Assembly: GCA_942491555.1 (NCBI GenBank)
Contig: CALOBN010000005.1
Location: 682,001 to 746,000, forward strand
Direction of reading: 5' to 3'
Source: Marinihelvus sp942491555
Lineage (GTDB): Bacteria > Pseudomonadota > Gammaproteobacteria > Xanthomonadales > SZUA-36
Length of the DNA stretch: 64,000 nucleotides
Each line of letters begins with the position of its first letter. Position 1 is the stretch's first letter. Shown one piece after another: positions 15,648 to 24,462 of this stretch. The notes below the pieces were generated by a model that worked only from the letters and a program-made list of their open reading frames with translations, was not told where the DNA came from and searched no databases. Position numbers and translations under genes: made by a program.

Positions 15648-18134
15648 TCAGGCAGCGTCAGATTGAGGCAACGGCTGCTGGATTTCCGACATCTGCTGTG
15701 CACCAAGGCGTAACGCCTCGCTTTCGAACTCGTCCACCGCGATGATTTCCAGAACCAGTTCACGAACCTCGGCAAGTTGCGCCGTCTCCGTTTCCGTAAG
15801 CAGTCCACGCTTTGAGGCGTCTGCCAGCTGAGCGTCCCAGGTCAGACCTTTGACTTCACCCGCCTTGATGGCTTTGCTCAGTTTGCGCTCCAGTGGCTCC
15901 GCCGCGATCACTTTGGGCAAGGCCCGTTCCATGAAGCTGATGGGCTGATTGCTGGTTGCGGAAATAAACACACCATTGGTCAGACGATCACGGGCTTCAG
16001 ACGGTGACAGGATTAACTGGGCTACGCGATGCACAAGCCGGTCCCCTGGCGCCCGTTCGCGACGACCCAGCGGAAACACAACTGCGGCCATCAGTCGACC
16101 GGTCCAGCGATTGGGGAAGTTATCCACAAAGCCGCCCAGCGCCGTTTGCACCTCGTTCATGGCATGGTGGAACGACCATGCCAGGAGGGGTTGATCAGCG
16201 GCGGGACGACCCAGCGCCTCAAAGCGGTACATGAGGGCAGAAGCCATATAGAGGTGGCTCAGGACGTCGCCAAGCCGTGCAGAAATGCTTTCTTTCTGTT
16301 TCAGCTTGCCACCGAGGGACAGCATGGCAATGTCCGCGCAGAATGCCAGGGCGGCCGAGTAGCGGGACATTTTTCGATAGTAGCCTGCCATACGCCGGTT
16401 ATTGCGCACCGGAACTGTGGCCAGCCGTCCCATGGTCAAGCCCAGCAGGAAGCTGCGCACACCATTTCGAATCGTATAGCCGATGTGCGAGAACAGCAGC
16501 GAGTCAAAGCGCTCAAGCCGTTGAGCCGGGTCAGGCAGCCTGGCTGCCTCCATTTCCTTGAGTACATAAGGATGGCAGCGAATCGCGCCCTGTCCGAAGA
16601 TCATCATGCTGCGGGTCAGGATATTGGCGCCCTCTACCGTGATCCACACCGGTGCGCCCTGCCAGGCGCGACCCAGATAGTTACGCGGGCCGAGGATGAT
16701 GCCCTTACCACCATGCACGTCCATGGCGTCGGTGATCACTTCACGCGCCATCGCTGTGGCGTGACACTTGGCGATACCCGAGGCGACCGCCGGTTTCTCA
16801 CCAAGATCAACTGAGGTGCAGGTCATGCGGGACAGTGCCGACATCGTGTAGCTCTTGCCCGCGATGCGCGCCAGTGCTTCTTCGACGCCTTCAAAACGTC
16901 CGATCGGCAAGCCGAACTGCTTGCGAATACGGGCATAGGCGCCTGTGGCCAGAGCGCAGGTCTTGCCGCCGCCCGTGGATGACGAGGGCAAAGTAACGCC
17001 GCGTCCCACGGAAAGGGCTTCAACCAGCATGCGCCAGCCCTTGCCAGCCATTTCCTGTCCGCCGATCAGCGCATCCATGGGTACAAACATGTCGTTACCG
17101 CGCACCGGACCATTATGGAAAGGTACGTTCAGCGGGAAGTGCCGGGTGCCAATTTCCAGACCTTCGGTTTCCCGTGGCACGAGTGCCAGGGTAATTCCCA
17201 GGTCTTCCTTGTCACCAAGCAGGCCCTCAGGGTCGTGCAGACGAAATGCCAGACCAACCAGGGTCGCGACCGGGGCCAGTGTGATGTAGCGCTTATCAAA
17301 GGTAAGACGGATACCAAGCACTTCCTCGCCATCGATCTTGCGCCGGCAAACCACGCCATAGTCCGAGATGGAGGTCGCATCAGAGCCTGCGGTGGGGCTG
17401 GTCAGAGCGAAGCAGGGTATCTCCTGGCCTTTGGCGAGACGCGGCAGGTAATAGGCTTTCTGTTCATCCGTGCCGTAGTGAAGAATCAGTTCTCCAGGGC
17501 CCAGGGAGTTGGGCACGGCTACGGTGGTGCCGGCCACGGAGTCTACCGATGAGATCTTTTGCAGTACGGCGCGATGGGCCATTGCAGAAAAGCCCAGGCC
17601 ACCCCATTCACGGGGAATAACCATGCCAAAGAAACGGTTTTCCTTGAGAAACGCCCAGACTTCCGGTGGCAGGTCGGCATCGGTGTGGGACACGCGCCAG
17701 GAGTCCAGCATTTCGCAAAGCTCGTCCACCGGGCCGTCAACAAACGCCTGCTCCTCTTCCGTCAGGCTCAGCCAGGGGCGTTGGCGCAGTGCGGTCCAGT
17801 CCGGGTCGCCGGAAAAGATTTCACCCTCCCAACCCACGGTGCCTGCTTCCATGGCCACCGCCTCGGTTTCCGACAGCCGCGGCAGCATGTTTCGATACGC
17901 TTTGAGGAAAGGCGCTGAGAGATACTTCTGGCGCCAACTCAGAATGTTCAAGGGGGCCAGAACAATGGCCAGAATTACCGTTGTCAGTCCAATGGCGAGA
18001 GGCGAGATTTCAGCAAACAAAGCAAAGGCGACAAGTACCGCAGCAAGAGCGATCGTGAAATTGCGCAGGGATACCCCGCGAAAGGCACAAAGCAGGGCGG
18101 TGGCGAGTAAGGCAAACAGCATTAACCAGGTCAT
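15648..18134 (-). CDS. fadE: acyl-CoA dehydrogenase FadE
   Basis: Catalyses the first, FAD-dependent step of fatty acid beta-oxidation. The 828-aa product matches the long E. coli-type FadE: an N-terminal hydrophobic region (about 1-55) for membrane association, the acyl-CoA dehydrogenase core with PREWGGLGFSAMAH and TSPTAGSDATS, the hallmark VEGANILTRSMMIFGQGAIRCHPYV region near residue 490, and a C-terminal FadE domain (about 530-800). I choose ATG 18134 (MTWLMLFALL); the open frame continues 39 codons upstream without family similarity. It is divergent from a TetR regulator that may control it. Confidence 0.95.
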   Translation of the reverse strand: MTWLMLFALLATALLCAFRGVSLRNFTIALAAVLVAFALFAEISPLAIGLTTVILAIVLAPLNILSWRQKYLSAPFLKAYRNMLPRLSETEAVAMEAGTVGWEGEIFSGDPDWTALRQRPWLSLTEEEQAFVDGPVDELCEMLDSWRVSHTDADLPPEVWAFLKENRFFGMVIPREWGGLGFSAMAHRAVLQKISSVDSVAGTTVAVPNSLGPGELILHYGTDEQKAYYLPRLAKGQEIPCFALTSPTAGSDATSISDYGVVCRRKIDGEEVLGIRLTFDKRYITLAPVATLVGLAFRLHDPEGLLGDKEDLGITLALVPRETEGLEIGTRHFPLNVPFHNGPVRGNDMFVPMDALIGGQEMAGKGWRMLVEALSVGRGVTLPSSSTGGGKTCALATGAYARIRKQFGLPIGRFEGVEEALARIAGKSYTMSALSRMTCTSVDLGEKPAVASGIAKCHATAMAREVITDAMDVHGGKGIILGPRNYLGRAWQGAPVWITVEGANILTRSMMIFGQGAIRCHPYVLKEMEAARLPDPAQRLERFDSLLFSHIGYTIRNGVRSFLLGLTMGRLATVPVRNNRRMAGYYRKMSRYSAALAFCADIAMLSLGGKLKQKESISARLGDVLSHLYMASALMYRFEALGRPAADQPLLAWSFHHAMNEVQTALGGFVDNFPNRWTGRLMAAVVFPLGRRERAPGDRLVHRVAQLILSPSEARDRLTNGVFISATSNQPISFMERALPKVIAAEPLERKLSKAIKAGEVKGLTWDAQLADASKRGLLTETETAQLAEVRELVLEIIAVDEFESEALRLGAQQMSEIQQPLPQSDAA

Positions 18135-18224
18135 GTTCAGGATTCCTGTTCCATCAATAGTTGTTTCCCGGACGCGAATGCTGGTGTTACAGGCAGGGCC
18201 TGCGAAACCTGGCCCGGGAAAGAC

Positions 18225-18276
18225 TCCATACGGTAGAGTATGGAAAAGCATTGCGGGCTTGTCAACCTACATTGAC
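18225..18276. promoter_or_regulatory. two inverted repeats in the fadE/tetR divergent promoter
   Basis: A perfect dyad with arms tccatac/gtatgga and a 6-base centre occupies 18225-18244. A second, smaller one, gtcaa-N6-ttgac, occupies 18261-18276. Both lie in the 255-bp gap between fadE and the divergent TetR gene, the place expected for a TetR operator; which one is used, if either, is inference. Confidence 0.45.
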
Positions 18277-18389
18277 TCATAGCTTGTTACACCGGAAAAA
18301 TATAAAACCGTTCACCGTGCTGCCCTGTCGCAAGCTGCTTGTATGTCTTATGATGCGGCGACCGATTAACCTAGACCTGCTAACGGGAC

Positions 18390-18977
18390 ATGAGTTTGCC
18401 TGAAGCGATCACGAACAAAAGATCAACGCTGTCCGCCGCCGACTGGGAACAGGAAGCGCTGCGCGTCATTGCTGATGACGGCATCAGCGCCGTGGCTGTT
18501 GAGCCACTGGCCCGCCGCATGGGCATCACCAAAGGGAGTTTTTACTGGCATTTCTCGAGTCGGGAGTCGCTGCTGGAGCAGGCCTTGCTGGGCTGGGAAG
18601 AACACGATGCAAGAAACCTCAGCGCTTCGCTGGGTGAATTATCCTGTCCCCGAGACCGGCTGATTTCGTTCTTTCGACGCGTTAGCCGGGAAGGGCTCAC
18701 CCATCGGGTGTACAGCGCCCTGTGCGCTGCCGCTGATCATCCCCAGGTCAGACCGTTTCTGGACCGCGTGGCAGAGCGGCGCATGAGCCACATTGCCCAG
18801 GCGTTCGAGGAGTTGGGTATGGATGTCACCGCAGCGGAACACCATGCCCGGTTAACGTATTCTGTTTATCTCGGATTCTTGCAGTTGCAGCGCCAGGCCC
18901 AGGTCCCCGCGTTAAGTAGCCAGCAATTCGAAGCCTATCTGGATCATGTCATTACGACCTTGATACCGGCAGCCTGA
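18390..18977 (+). CDS. TetR/AcrR family transcriptional regulator
   Basis: A 195-aa one-component repressor. The N-terminal helix-turn-helix runs about residues 20-65 with VEPLARRMGITKGSFYWHF, the standard TetR recognition helix. The C-terminal ligand-binding region (about 80-190) is helical and not assignable to a ligand. Because it is transcribed away from fadE across a gap with two inverted repeats, control of fatty acid degradation through an acyl-CoA ligand is a reasonable hypothesis. It is not obviously FadR, which is a GntR protein, and similarity to PsrA was not tested. Confidence 0.9.
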   Translation: MSLPEAITNKRSTLSAADWEQEALRVIADDGISAVAVEPLARRMGITKGSFYWHFSSRESLLEQALLGWEEHDARNLSASLGELSCPRDRLISFFRRVSREGLTHRVYSALCAAADHPQVRPFLDRVAERRMSHIAQAFEELGMDVTAAEHHARLTYSVYLGFLQLQRQAQVPALSSQQFEAYLDHVITTLIPAA

Positions 18978-19073
18978 GTACCGCAATCGTTCGATTACCG
19001 CCCGGGCTAAGCTCAGCCTGGTATTACAGTCGCAAGCCAAGCGACGGAAAAAAAGCATTTAGGAGACAAGCCT

Positions 19074-20819
19074 GTGACCAGCCTTCAATCACTCCAGCAA
19101 TGGGTCGACGATGTTGCCCGCCTCACGCAGCCTGACCAGGTTGTCTGGTGCGACGGCACCCAGTCGGAGTATGACGGCCTCATGGCGGAAATGGTCGAAT
19201 CCGGCGAGATGGTGGAACTGAACCAGGACACGCATCCCGGCTGTTATTTGCATCGTTCCGACCCCGGCGATGTGGCGCGCGTGGAGCACTGCACCTTTAT
19301 TTGCACTGCCGAGCAGGACGATGCGGGGCCCAACAACAATTGGATGTCCCCGGAGCAGGCCCACGCAAAAATGGATGCCCTTTTTGATGGATGCATGCGC
19401 GGGCGAACCATGTATGTCCTGCCTTACTGCATGGGCCCGATTGACTCGCCATTGTCGCGCTGTGGCGTGGAGTTAACAGACAGTGCGTATGTGGCGGTCA
19501 ATATGCGGCTCATGACGCGTATGGGACGTGAAGCACTGGACAGGATCGAGCGGGAAGGGAGTTTTGTTCGTGGTCTGCACTCGATTGGTGAACTCGACCC
19601 TGAGCGGCGATTCATTATGCATTTCCCGGAAGAGCTCGCCATCCAGAGCTATGGCTCCGGATACGGCGGCAATGCGCTGCTGGGCAAGAAGTGCCACGCT
19701 CTGCGAATCGCCAGTCACCAGGCGCGGACCGAAGGCTGGCTGGCGGAACATATGCTCATCGTTGGTGTAGAGAGTCCCGAGGGTGAAATTCACTACATTG
19801 CCGCGGCATTTCCATCCCAGTGCGGAAAAACCAACCTCGCCATGCTGATTCCGCCGGAGCAGTACGCGGGCTGGAAAATCTGGACCATTGGCGATGACAT
19901 TTGCTGGATGCGACCCGGTGAGGACGGCCGTTTGTGGGCGATCAATCCGGAGTCAGGGTTTTTTGGTGTCGCACCCGGTACCGGCCCCGATACCAACCCC
20001 AGCGCCATGGCCATGTTGAACAAGGACGCTATTTTTACCAATGTCGGTGTCACAGCCGATAACCAGCCCTGGTGGGAGGGTAAGGATGACCAGGTGCCGG
20101 CGCGCAACTGGAAAAATGAACCCTACGGTCCGGACACGGCTCCTGCTGCCCAGGCCAACTCACGATTTACCGTTGCCATTGAGCAGTGCCCGTCCTACTC
20201 CGCTGAAGCGGAGGCGCCTCGCGGTGTTCCCATTTCAGCCATCATATTTGGCGGGCGCCGCGCCCGCCTGATGCCCCTGGTTATGGAAGCCGAGTCCTGG
20301 CGGCATGGCGTTGCGCTCGGCGCGGGTATGGCGTCGGAGACCACTGCGGCGGCTACTGGTGAGGTTGGCGTTGTGCGGCGTGATCCGATGGCGATGAAGC
20401 CGTTTTGTGGTTACAACTTTGCCGATTACTGGCAGCATTGGCTGGACATGGAAGCGCATCTGACCCGGCCCCCGCTCATTTTTCATGTGAACTGGTTCCG
20501 CAAGAACGAGCAGGGCCAATGGCTCTGGCCGGGCTTCGGCGACAACATGCGCGTTCTTGAGTGGATCATTCGGCGCTGCAAGGGCGAAGTGGAATCTGCT
20601 GACACTGCGGTAGGTGGCCTTCCGTCGCCGCAGGACATCAATGTCCAGGGTCTTGATCTGCTTCCGGATAGCCTCGCGGCGCTGACCGAGGTAGATGCCG
20701 GGGCCTGGAGCGACGAGCTCGCTGAAGTGGAAGCGTATGTAAGAAGCTATGGCGATCGCGCACCCGAGGGCTTACTGCAGGAACTCGCGCGGGTTCGCAG
20801 CCGGCTTGCCCGGGGCTGA
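19074..20819 (+). CDS. pckG: phosphoenolpyruvate carboxykinase (GTP)
   Basis: Converts oxaloacetate and GTP to phosphoenolpyruvate, GDP and CO2, the first committed step of gluconeogenesis. The 581-aa sequence has the GTP-type features: the kinase-1 loop FPSQCGKTNLAML near residue 245 with the hyper-reactive Cys, the following kinase-2 region WTIGDDICWMRPG, and PFCGYNFADYW with HVNWFRKNE downstream. Start is GTG 19074 after aggagaca. GTP-type PckG is less common than ATP-type PckA in gammaproteobacteria. It is a single-gene unit followed by two strong hairpins. Confidence 0.95.
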   Translation: MTSLQSLQQWVDDVARLTQPDQVVWCDGTQSEYDGLMAEMVESGEMVELNQDTHPGCYLHRSDPGDVARVEHCTFICTAEQDDAGPNNNWMSPEQAHAKMDALFDGCMRGRTMYVLPYCMGPIDSPLSRCGVELTDSAYVAVNMRLMTRMGREALDRIEREGSFVRGLHSIGELDPERRFIMHFPEELAIQSYGSGYGGNALLGKKCHALRIASHQARTEGWLAEHMLIVGVESPEGEIHYIAAAFPSQCGKTNLAMLIPPEQYAGWKIWTIGDDICWMRPGEDGRLWAINPESGFFGVAPGTGPDTNPSAMAMLNKDAIFTNVGVTADNQPWWEGKDDQVPARNWKNEPYGPDTAPAAQANSRFTVAIEQCPSYSAEAEAPRGVPISAIIFGGRRARLMPLVMEAESWRHGVALGAGMASETTAAATGEVGVVRRDPMAMKPFCGYNFADYWQHWLDMEAHLTRPPLIFHVNWFRKNEQGQWLWPGFGDNMRVLEWIIRRCKGEVESADTAVGGLPSPQDINVQGLDLLPDSLAALTEVDAGAWSDELAEVEAYVRSYGDRAPEGLLQELARVRSRLARG

Positions 20820-20849
20820 GCTCAATAATTCAGTAAGCAGAGAATCAAC

Positions 20850-20895
20850 CGGGCCGCTCCACGGCCCGTATTGCCCATGCCAACATCATGGGCAA
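20850..20895 (+). other. tandem perfect hairpins downstream of pckG
   Basis: Hairpin one: cgggccg/cggcccg, 7-bp stem, 5-base loop (20850-20868). Hairpin two: ttgcccatg/catgggcaa, 9-bp stem, 7-base loop (20871-20895). Neither has a following T-run, so they are not standard intrinsic terminators; they may stabilise the pckG mRNA 3' end or aid Rho-dependent termination. Confidence 0.5.
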
Positions 20896-20965
20896 AGCCC
20901 GCCACTTGTACTTATAGTTAACCCTGACTTTAAACCCTTTCCTCTCTCCCGCTGTCTTATATGGC

Positions 20966-21547
20966 ATGGGAGCATTTCAGGCGGTGCAGATGCAGCAGGT
21001 GGCCGACGAGCCGGATCCCGATCAGGAGTGGCGTTTGGTCGAGCGTGCCCGGTCAGGAGATAGTGGTTCATTTGAGCAACTCTACCGGCTGCATTGCGGG
21101 CGCATTCATGCCTTGGTGTGGCGCCTGTGCGGTGGTGATAACGCCCTGGCCGAGGACCTGGTGCAGGAGGCTTTCATCCGGGCCTGGAGCAAGCTGGAAC
21201 TGTTTGAAGGCAAAAGCGCTTTCGGAACCTGGTTGCATCGCCTGGCTGCCAATGTGGCATTGAGCGACCGCCGTATCCGCTTGAAGCGCGTGGCCCGCGA
21301 GGCGCCAATGGATGACACTGTCGAGCGAACTGCCATGGGTGAGCGCGATGTTTCAGCAGATAAACGTGCTGACCTGGAGCAGGCCATTGCCTGTCTCCCG
21401 GAGCGGGCCCGCACGGTGCTGGTGCTCTACGATATCGAAGGCTACCGGCATGAGGAGATCGCCAACCTGACCGGAATGGCGGTGGGATCCTCCAAAGCAC
21501 AACTGCACCGGGCACGAAAAATGGTGCGCGCGAAGCTGGACCAATAG
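20966..21547 (+). CDS. ECF-type RNA polymerase sigma factor
   Basis: A 193-aa alternative sigma factor. Region 2 (about 35-100) contains AEDLVQEAFIRAWSKL, and region 4 (about 135-190) contains the helix-turn-helix IEGYRHEEIANLTGMAVGSSKAQLHRAR. Start ATG 20966 is used, though an internal ATG at 20990 is possible. Twenty bp downstream lies a membrane protein gene that looks like its anti-sigma factor, then a DUF4097 gene overlapping it; this three-gene layout occurs in other Proteobacteria. The signal sensed is unknown. Confidence 0.92.
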   Translation: MGAFQAVQMQQVADEPDPDQEWRLVERARSGDSGSFEQLYRLHCGRIHALVWRLCGGDNALAEDLVQEAFIRAWSKLELFEGKSAFGTWLHRLAANVALSDRRIRLKRVAREAPMDDTVERTAMGERDVSADKRADLEQAIACLPERARTVLVLYDIEGYRHEEIANLTGMAVGSSKAQLHRARKMVRAKLDQ

Positions 21548-21567
21548 GACTGAGAGAAAACAGAATC

Positions 21568-22143
21568 ATGAAGGGTACAGACAGCCAATCTGAAAACAGA
21601 TTGCCGGAATTTGACGATCTGCCACGTTCGATCGCGCCAGCGAGTGACCTCTGGCCGGCGATCAACGCAGCGCTTCCTGAGCGAGGCCAGGCGGCAGGGT
21701 CCCGGCGCCCAGGCGCACGACGTGGCTGGGGGCTAAGCGCAGTGGCGGCGTCGGTTACAGTCGCATTCCTGGCCGGGTTACTCTTTGGTCGGCAGACACC
21801 GCCCAATACCGAACCCTTGCCTGCAGCAAGCCTGGGTCAGTTAAATGCTGCGGGCCCCTCAATGATGGCGGCAATGGAGGCAGTAGAACTGGAGTATGCC
21901 GCGGCCTATAAGGGCTTCCGGCCGCTGATGCTCGAGCCCACCCTGTTTGAAGCCAGCACGACTGATGAGTTACGCGCCAGTTGGGCAGACATGCAGGACG
22001 CTGAAGAAGCACTGAAGGCCGCTCTTGCAGAGCACCCGGATAACCCATTCCTGAGCGGGAAGTTACTCAACCTTCGCGCCCAGCAACTTGAATTTATGCG
22101 ACAACTACACATGCTGGACCAGACCAGCTGGAGGACCACGTGA
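21568..22143 (+). CDS. probable membrane anti-sigma factor
   Basis: A 191-aa single-pass protein. The N-terminal cytoplasmic part includes LPRSIAPASDLWPAINAAL (about 18-36), a short motif often seen in anti-sigma partners of ECF factors. The membrane segment is at about 55-74, and the periplasmic C-terminal part (about 80-191) is helical with many Ala/Glu/Leu residues and may form a coiled coil. It has no recognisable zinc-binding HxxxCxxC motif. Gene order (20 bp after the sigma factor, stop overlapping the next start) is the main reason for the call. Confidence 0.7.
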   Translation: MKGTDSQSENRLPEFDDLPRSIAPASDLWPAINAALPERGQAAGSRRPGARRGWGLSAVAASVTVAFLAGLLFGRQTPPNTEPLPAASLGQLNAAGPSMMAAMEAVELEYAAAYKGFRPLMLEPTLFEASTTDELRASWADMQDAEEALKAALAEHPDNPFLSGKLLNLRAQQLEFMRQLHMLDQTSWRTT

Positions 22144-23012
22144 TGAAACGCGCTCTAATTTTGGCCACCTTGATGCCAGGGCTTGCATGCGCCGGTGAGG
22201 CAATCAATGAACGAATTGATTTTGCCGAGGACGGCCGCATCGAGGTGAGCAACATCACCGGTGTGATCGAAGTGAAGACCTGGGACCGGGCAGAAGTTCA
22301 ATTGACTGGAGAATTGGGCGATGAGTCCGAGTTGGTATTCACCCGCTCCGGCGATCAGCTCACGATCAAGGTCGAAGCTGAAAGCGGCGGCTGGTTTAAC
22401 AACCCCGAAGACTCAGAACTCTATTTGCGTGTCCCTGTGGGTGCCAGTCTGGAACTTACCGGGGTCAGTGCCGACCTGGTGATCTCAGACAGTGAAGGCG
22501 AGTTTATTGTTGCTGAAACGGTCAGTGGCGACGTGGAAGTTACGGCCCGGGCGCAACGCCTCGAGCTTACCTCGGTGAGCGGAGATGTGACATTCCGTGG
22601 CTCAGCGTCGCGTACCTCTGTTGATTCGGTCTCCGGTGATGTCGATCTTGAAGGTCTGACTGGCGAACTGGAAGTCAGACTGGTGTCGGGAGATGTTTAT
22701 CTGAGCGGTGGAGAATTCAGCCTGGGCCGCTTCGAATCTGTTTCCGGCACCCTGGAACTTGCCCTGAATGTGGCCGATGGTGGGCGTGTGAGCGTTGAAA
22801 GCATGAGCGGTGACGTTATTCTCAGCCTGCCTGAAGAACAGCAGGGCAGCTTTCGAGTACAGACATTCAGTGGTGATATTCGCAGCGACTTTGGTTCACC
22901 CACAAGGGAAAAGAACGGTCCGGGCAACCGTCTGGACCACAACGTCGGCGATGGCGGCGCAACGATTCGCGTTGAAAGCTTCAGCGGCGATGTCCGCATC
23001 AAGAACGATTAA
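22143..23012 (+). CDS. DUF4097 beta-strand repeat protein with SGD ladder
   Basis: An exported protein: signal peptide at residues 1-18, then a repetitive right-handed beta-solenoid-type domain. SGD or SGT tripeptides recur about every 18-21 residues (at about 129, 147, 165, 183, 202, 223, 244 and 282 counted from the GTG one codon upstream). This matches the DUF4097 (adhesin-like) family. Function is unknown. I choose ATG 22143, whose A is the last base of the upstream TGA, so translation is coupled to the anti-sigma gene. As third gene of a sigma operon it may act in envelope sensing. Confidence 0.82.
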   Translation: MKRALILATLMPGLACAGEAINERIDFAEDGRIEVSNITGVIEVKTWDRAEVQLTGELGDESELVFTRSGDQLTIKVEAESGGWFNNPEDSELYLRVPVGASLELTGVSADLVISDSEGEFIVAETVSGDVEVTARAQRLELTSVSGDVTFRGSASRTSVDSVSGDVDLEGLTGELEVRLVSGDVYLSGGEFSLGRFESVSGTLELALNVADGGRVSVESMSGDVILSLPEEQQGSFRVQTFSGDIRSDFGSPTREKNGPGNRLDHNVGDGGATIRVESFSGDVRIKND

Positions 23013-23019
23013 GTACAAA

Positions 23020-23048
23020 CTGGCAGAACGTTCAGAGCGATCTGCCAG
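23020..23048. terminator. hairpin between DUF4097 gene and convergent GTPase gene
   Basis: Stem ctggcaga/tctgccag (8 bp) with a 13-base loop lies between two convergent stops. On the minus strand it is followed by tttgtactt, a weak T-tract, so it probably ends the GTPase transcript; on the plus strand the T-run is offset by about 9 bases. Confidence 0.55.
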
Positions 23049-23052
23049 ACCG

Positions 23053-24462
23053 TCAGGTTTTACCGCTGATTGATCCGGTGCTCTCCCCGGTGTTTCCCCG
23101 GCGCAGGCGGTCGAGGATTTCTTCACGGGCCTGGAGCAGAATTGAATCGCGGTCCAGGTTGTCGAGAATGGAACGTACGGTTGCCCTTGGGCCATCCGCG
23201 CCCCAGCTCTTGCCCCTCGCGAACCAGGACTCTGCCGCCTTGCCGGTAACGTAGGTTGCATACCAGGCCAGTGCGCCCTGCGCCGCGCCGGTTACCACCG
23301 TGGTCATACCGGCACTGATCCCCTTGAGCGCCGAAGACACGAGGTTGACGCCCCAGTAAGTACCCATAAGGGCCAGCATCTGTGCGGCAATGGTCAGGAG
23401 TAGTCGCGATGCCTCGCGCCGCGACAGCGAATGCCCGTAAATCTTGCCCAGGTGAATCACCATCGTCACATCGATACTGGCTGCCGCAAGAAGATCGGCG
23501 GCGGGAACCGGGTTGGCAGCCACTGCGATGCCCTTGGCGATACAGTAATTGTGGATGACGCGATCGGTAATCTCCTTGCGGGCTGCCACGACCCGCTCCG
23601 CGATGCGGCTGTCCAGTTCACTGGCGAACAGGGCAGCGTTTAATGCAGCGAGGTTTTTGCCCTCCTTGTCCAACAGATTCCAAAGGCGTTCGCGCAGTAC
23701 ATGCACATCCGGTGTCCGGACGCGCTGACTTTCCCGTTCGCGTCCGTCCGACCCGATACGAATCACCGTTTCCGGCCTTGGGTCTGCGGCCGCTGCCAAA
23801 ACACGGCCCTCACCAAGCAATGGCGCCACGCGCGCCTCCAGTCGGTCGAGCAGTAACCCGCGTTCCTTGCCGGTATAGCGATCAGACTTGTTCATGACCA
23901 GCAGCATGGGGCGACCCAGGCGGGCGAATTCCTGCAGCGCCTGGAATTCGATATCCGTCAAATCGCCGTCACACACCATGATGATCACGTCGGCACGGCG
24001 GGCTATTTCCCGGGCCAGTGTTTCACGGGCGGCGCCGTCGAGTTCATCAATTCCCGGTGTGTCGATGAGCACCACGTGACTGGCCTCCACCGTCTGCCAA
24101 AGCTGGGACTGGCCGGTTCGGGTCTCGCCGTGCAGGGCGCTGGTGCTGAATACTGTGCTGCCCAGCAGCGCGTTGCCCAGGGACGATTTACCTGCGCTGA
24201 CGCGGCCGACCAGTGCGATATGAATTTCTTCGCGATCCAGTTTTTCTACGAGTGCTTCGATTTCCTGGAATTCGGGCGCAAGCGCCTGGCGCACCTGGGA
24301 CGGCACGCTGGTGTCTTCAAGCAGATCCCGCAGATTCCTGTTGGCTTCGAGCAGATGGTTATGAGGGAGTTTTGTCGCGGGCTGCTGCCCCGCTGCCTTG
24401 CCCGGCCACTTTTTGGGCCGCCAGCCTGGCAAACTGTCCCGCACCTTTTTCCAGAGCGACAT
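23053..24462 (-). CDS. GTPase with C-terminal DUF697 membrane domain
   Basis: A 469-aa GTP-binding protein. The G domain has G1 GRVSAGKS at 86-93, G3 DTPG at 134-137 and G4 NKSD at 191-194, all intact. The C-terminal part (about 290-430) is hydrophobic with ANPVPAADLLAAASIDVTMVIHLGKIYG, the DUF697 pattern seen in YcjF/YcjX-like and other membrane-linked GTPases. The start ATG 24462 has gagga 8 nt upstream. It begins 104 bp inside the 3' end of a second GTPase gene, so the two are coupled. Role unknown; membrane remodelling or stress functions are guesses. Confidence 0.85.
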   Translation of the reverse strand: MSLWKKVRDSLPGWRPKKWPGKAAGQQPATKLPHNHLLEANRNLRDLLEDTSVPSQVRQALAPEFQEIEALVEKLDREEIHIALVGRVSAGKSSLGNALLGSTVFSTSALHGETRTGQSQLWQTVEASHVVLIDTPGIDELDGAARETLAREIARRADVIIMVCDGDLTDIEFQALQEFARLGRPMLLVMNKSDRYTGKERGLLLDRLEARVAPLLGEGRVLAAAADPRPETVIRIGSDGRERESQRVRTPDVHVLRERLWNLLDKEGKNLAALNAALFASELDSRIAERVVAARKEITDRVIHNYCIAKGIAVAANPVPAADLLAAASIDVTMVIHLGKIYGHSLSRREASRLLLTIAAQMLALMGTYWGVNLVSSALKGISAGMTTVVTGAAQGALAWYATYVTGKAAESWFARGKSWGADGPRATVRSILDNLDRDSILLQAREEILDRLRRGNTGESTGSISGKT

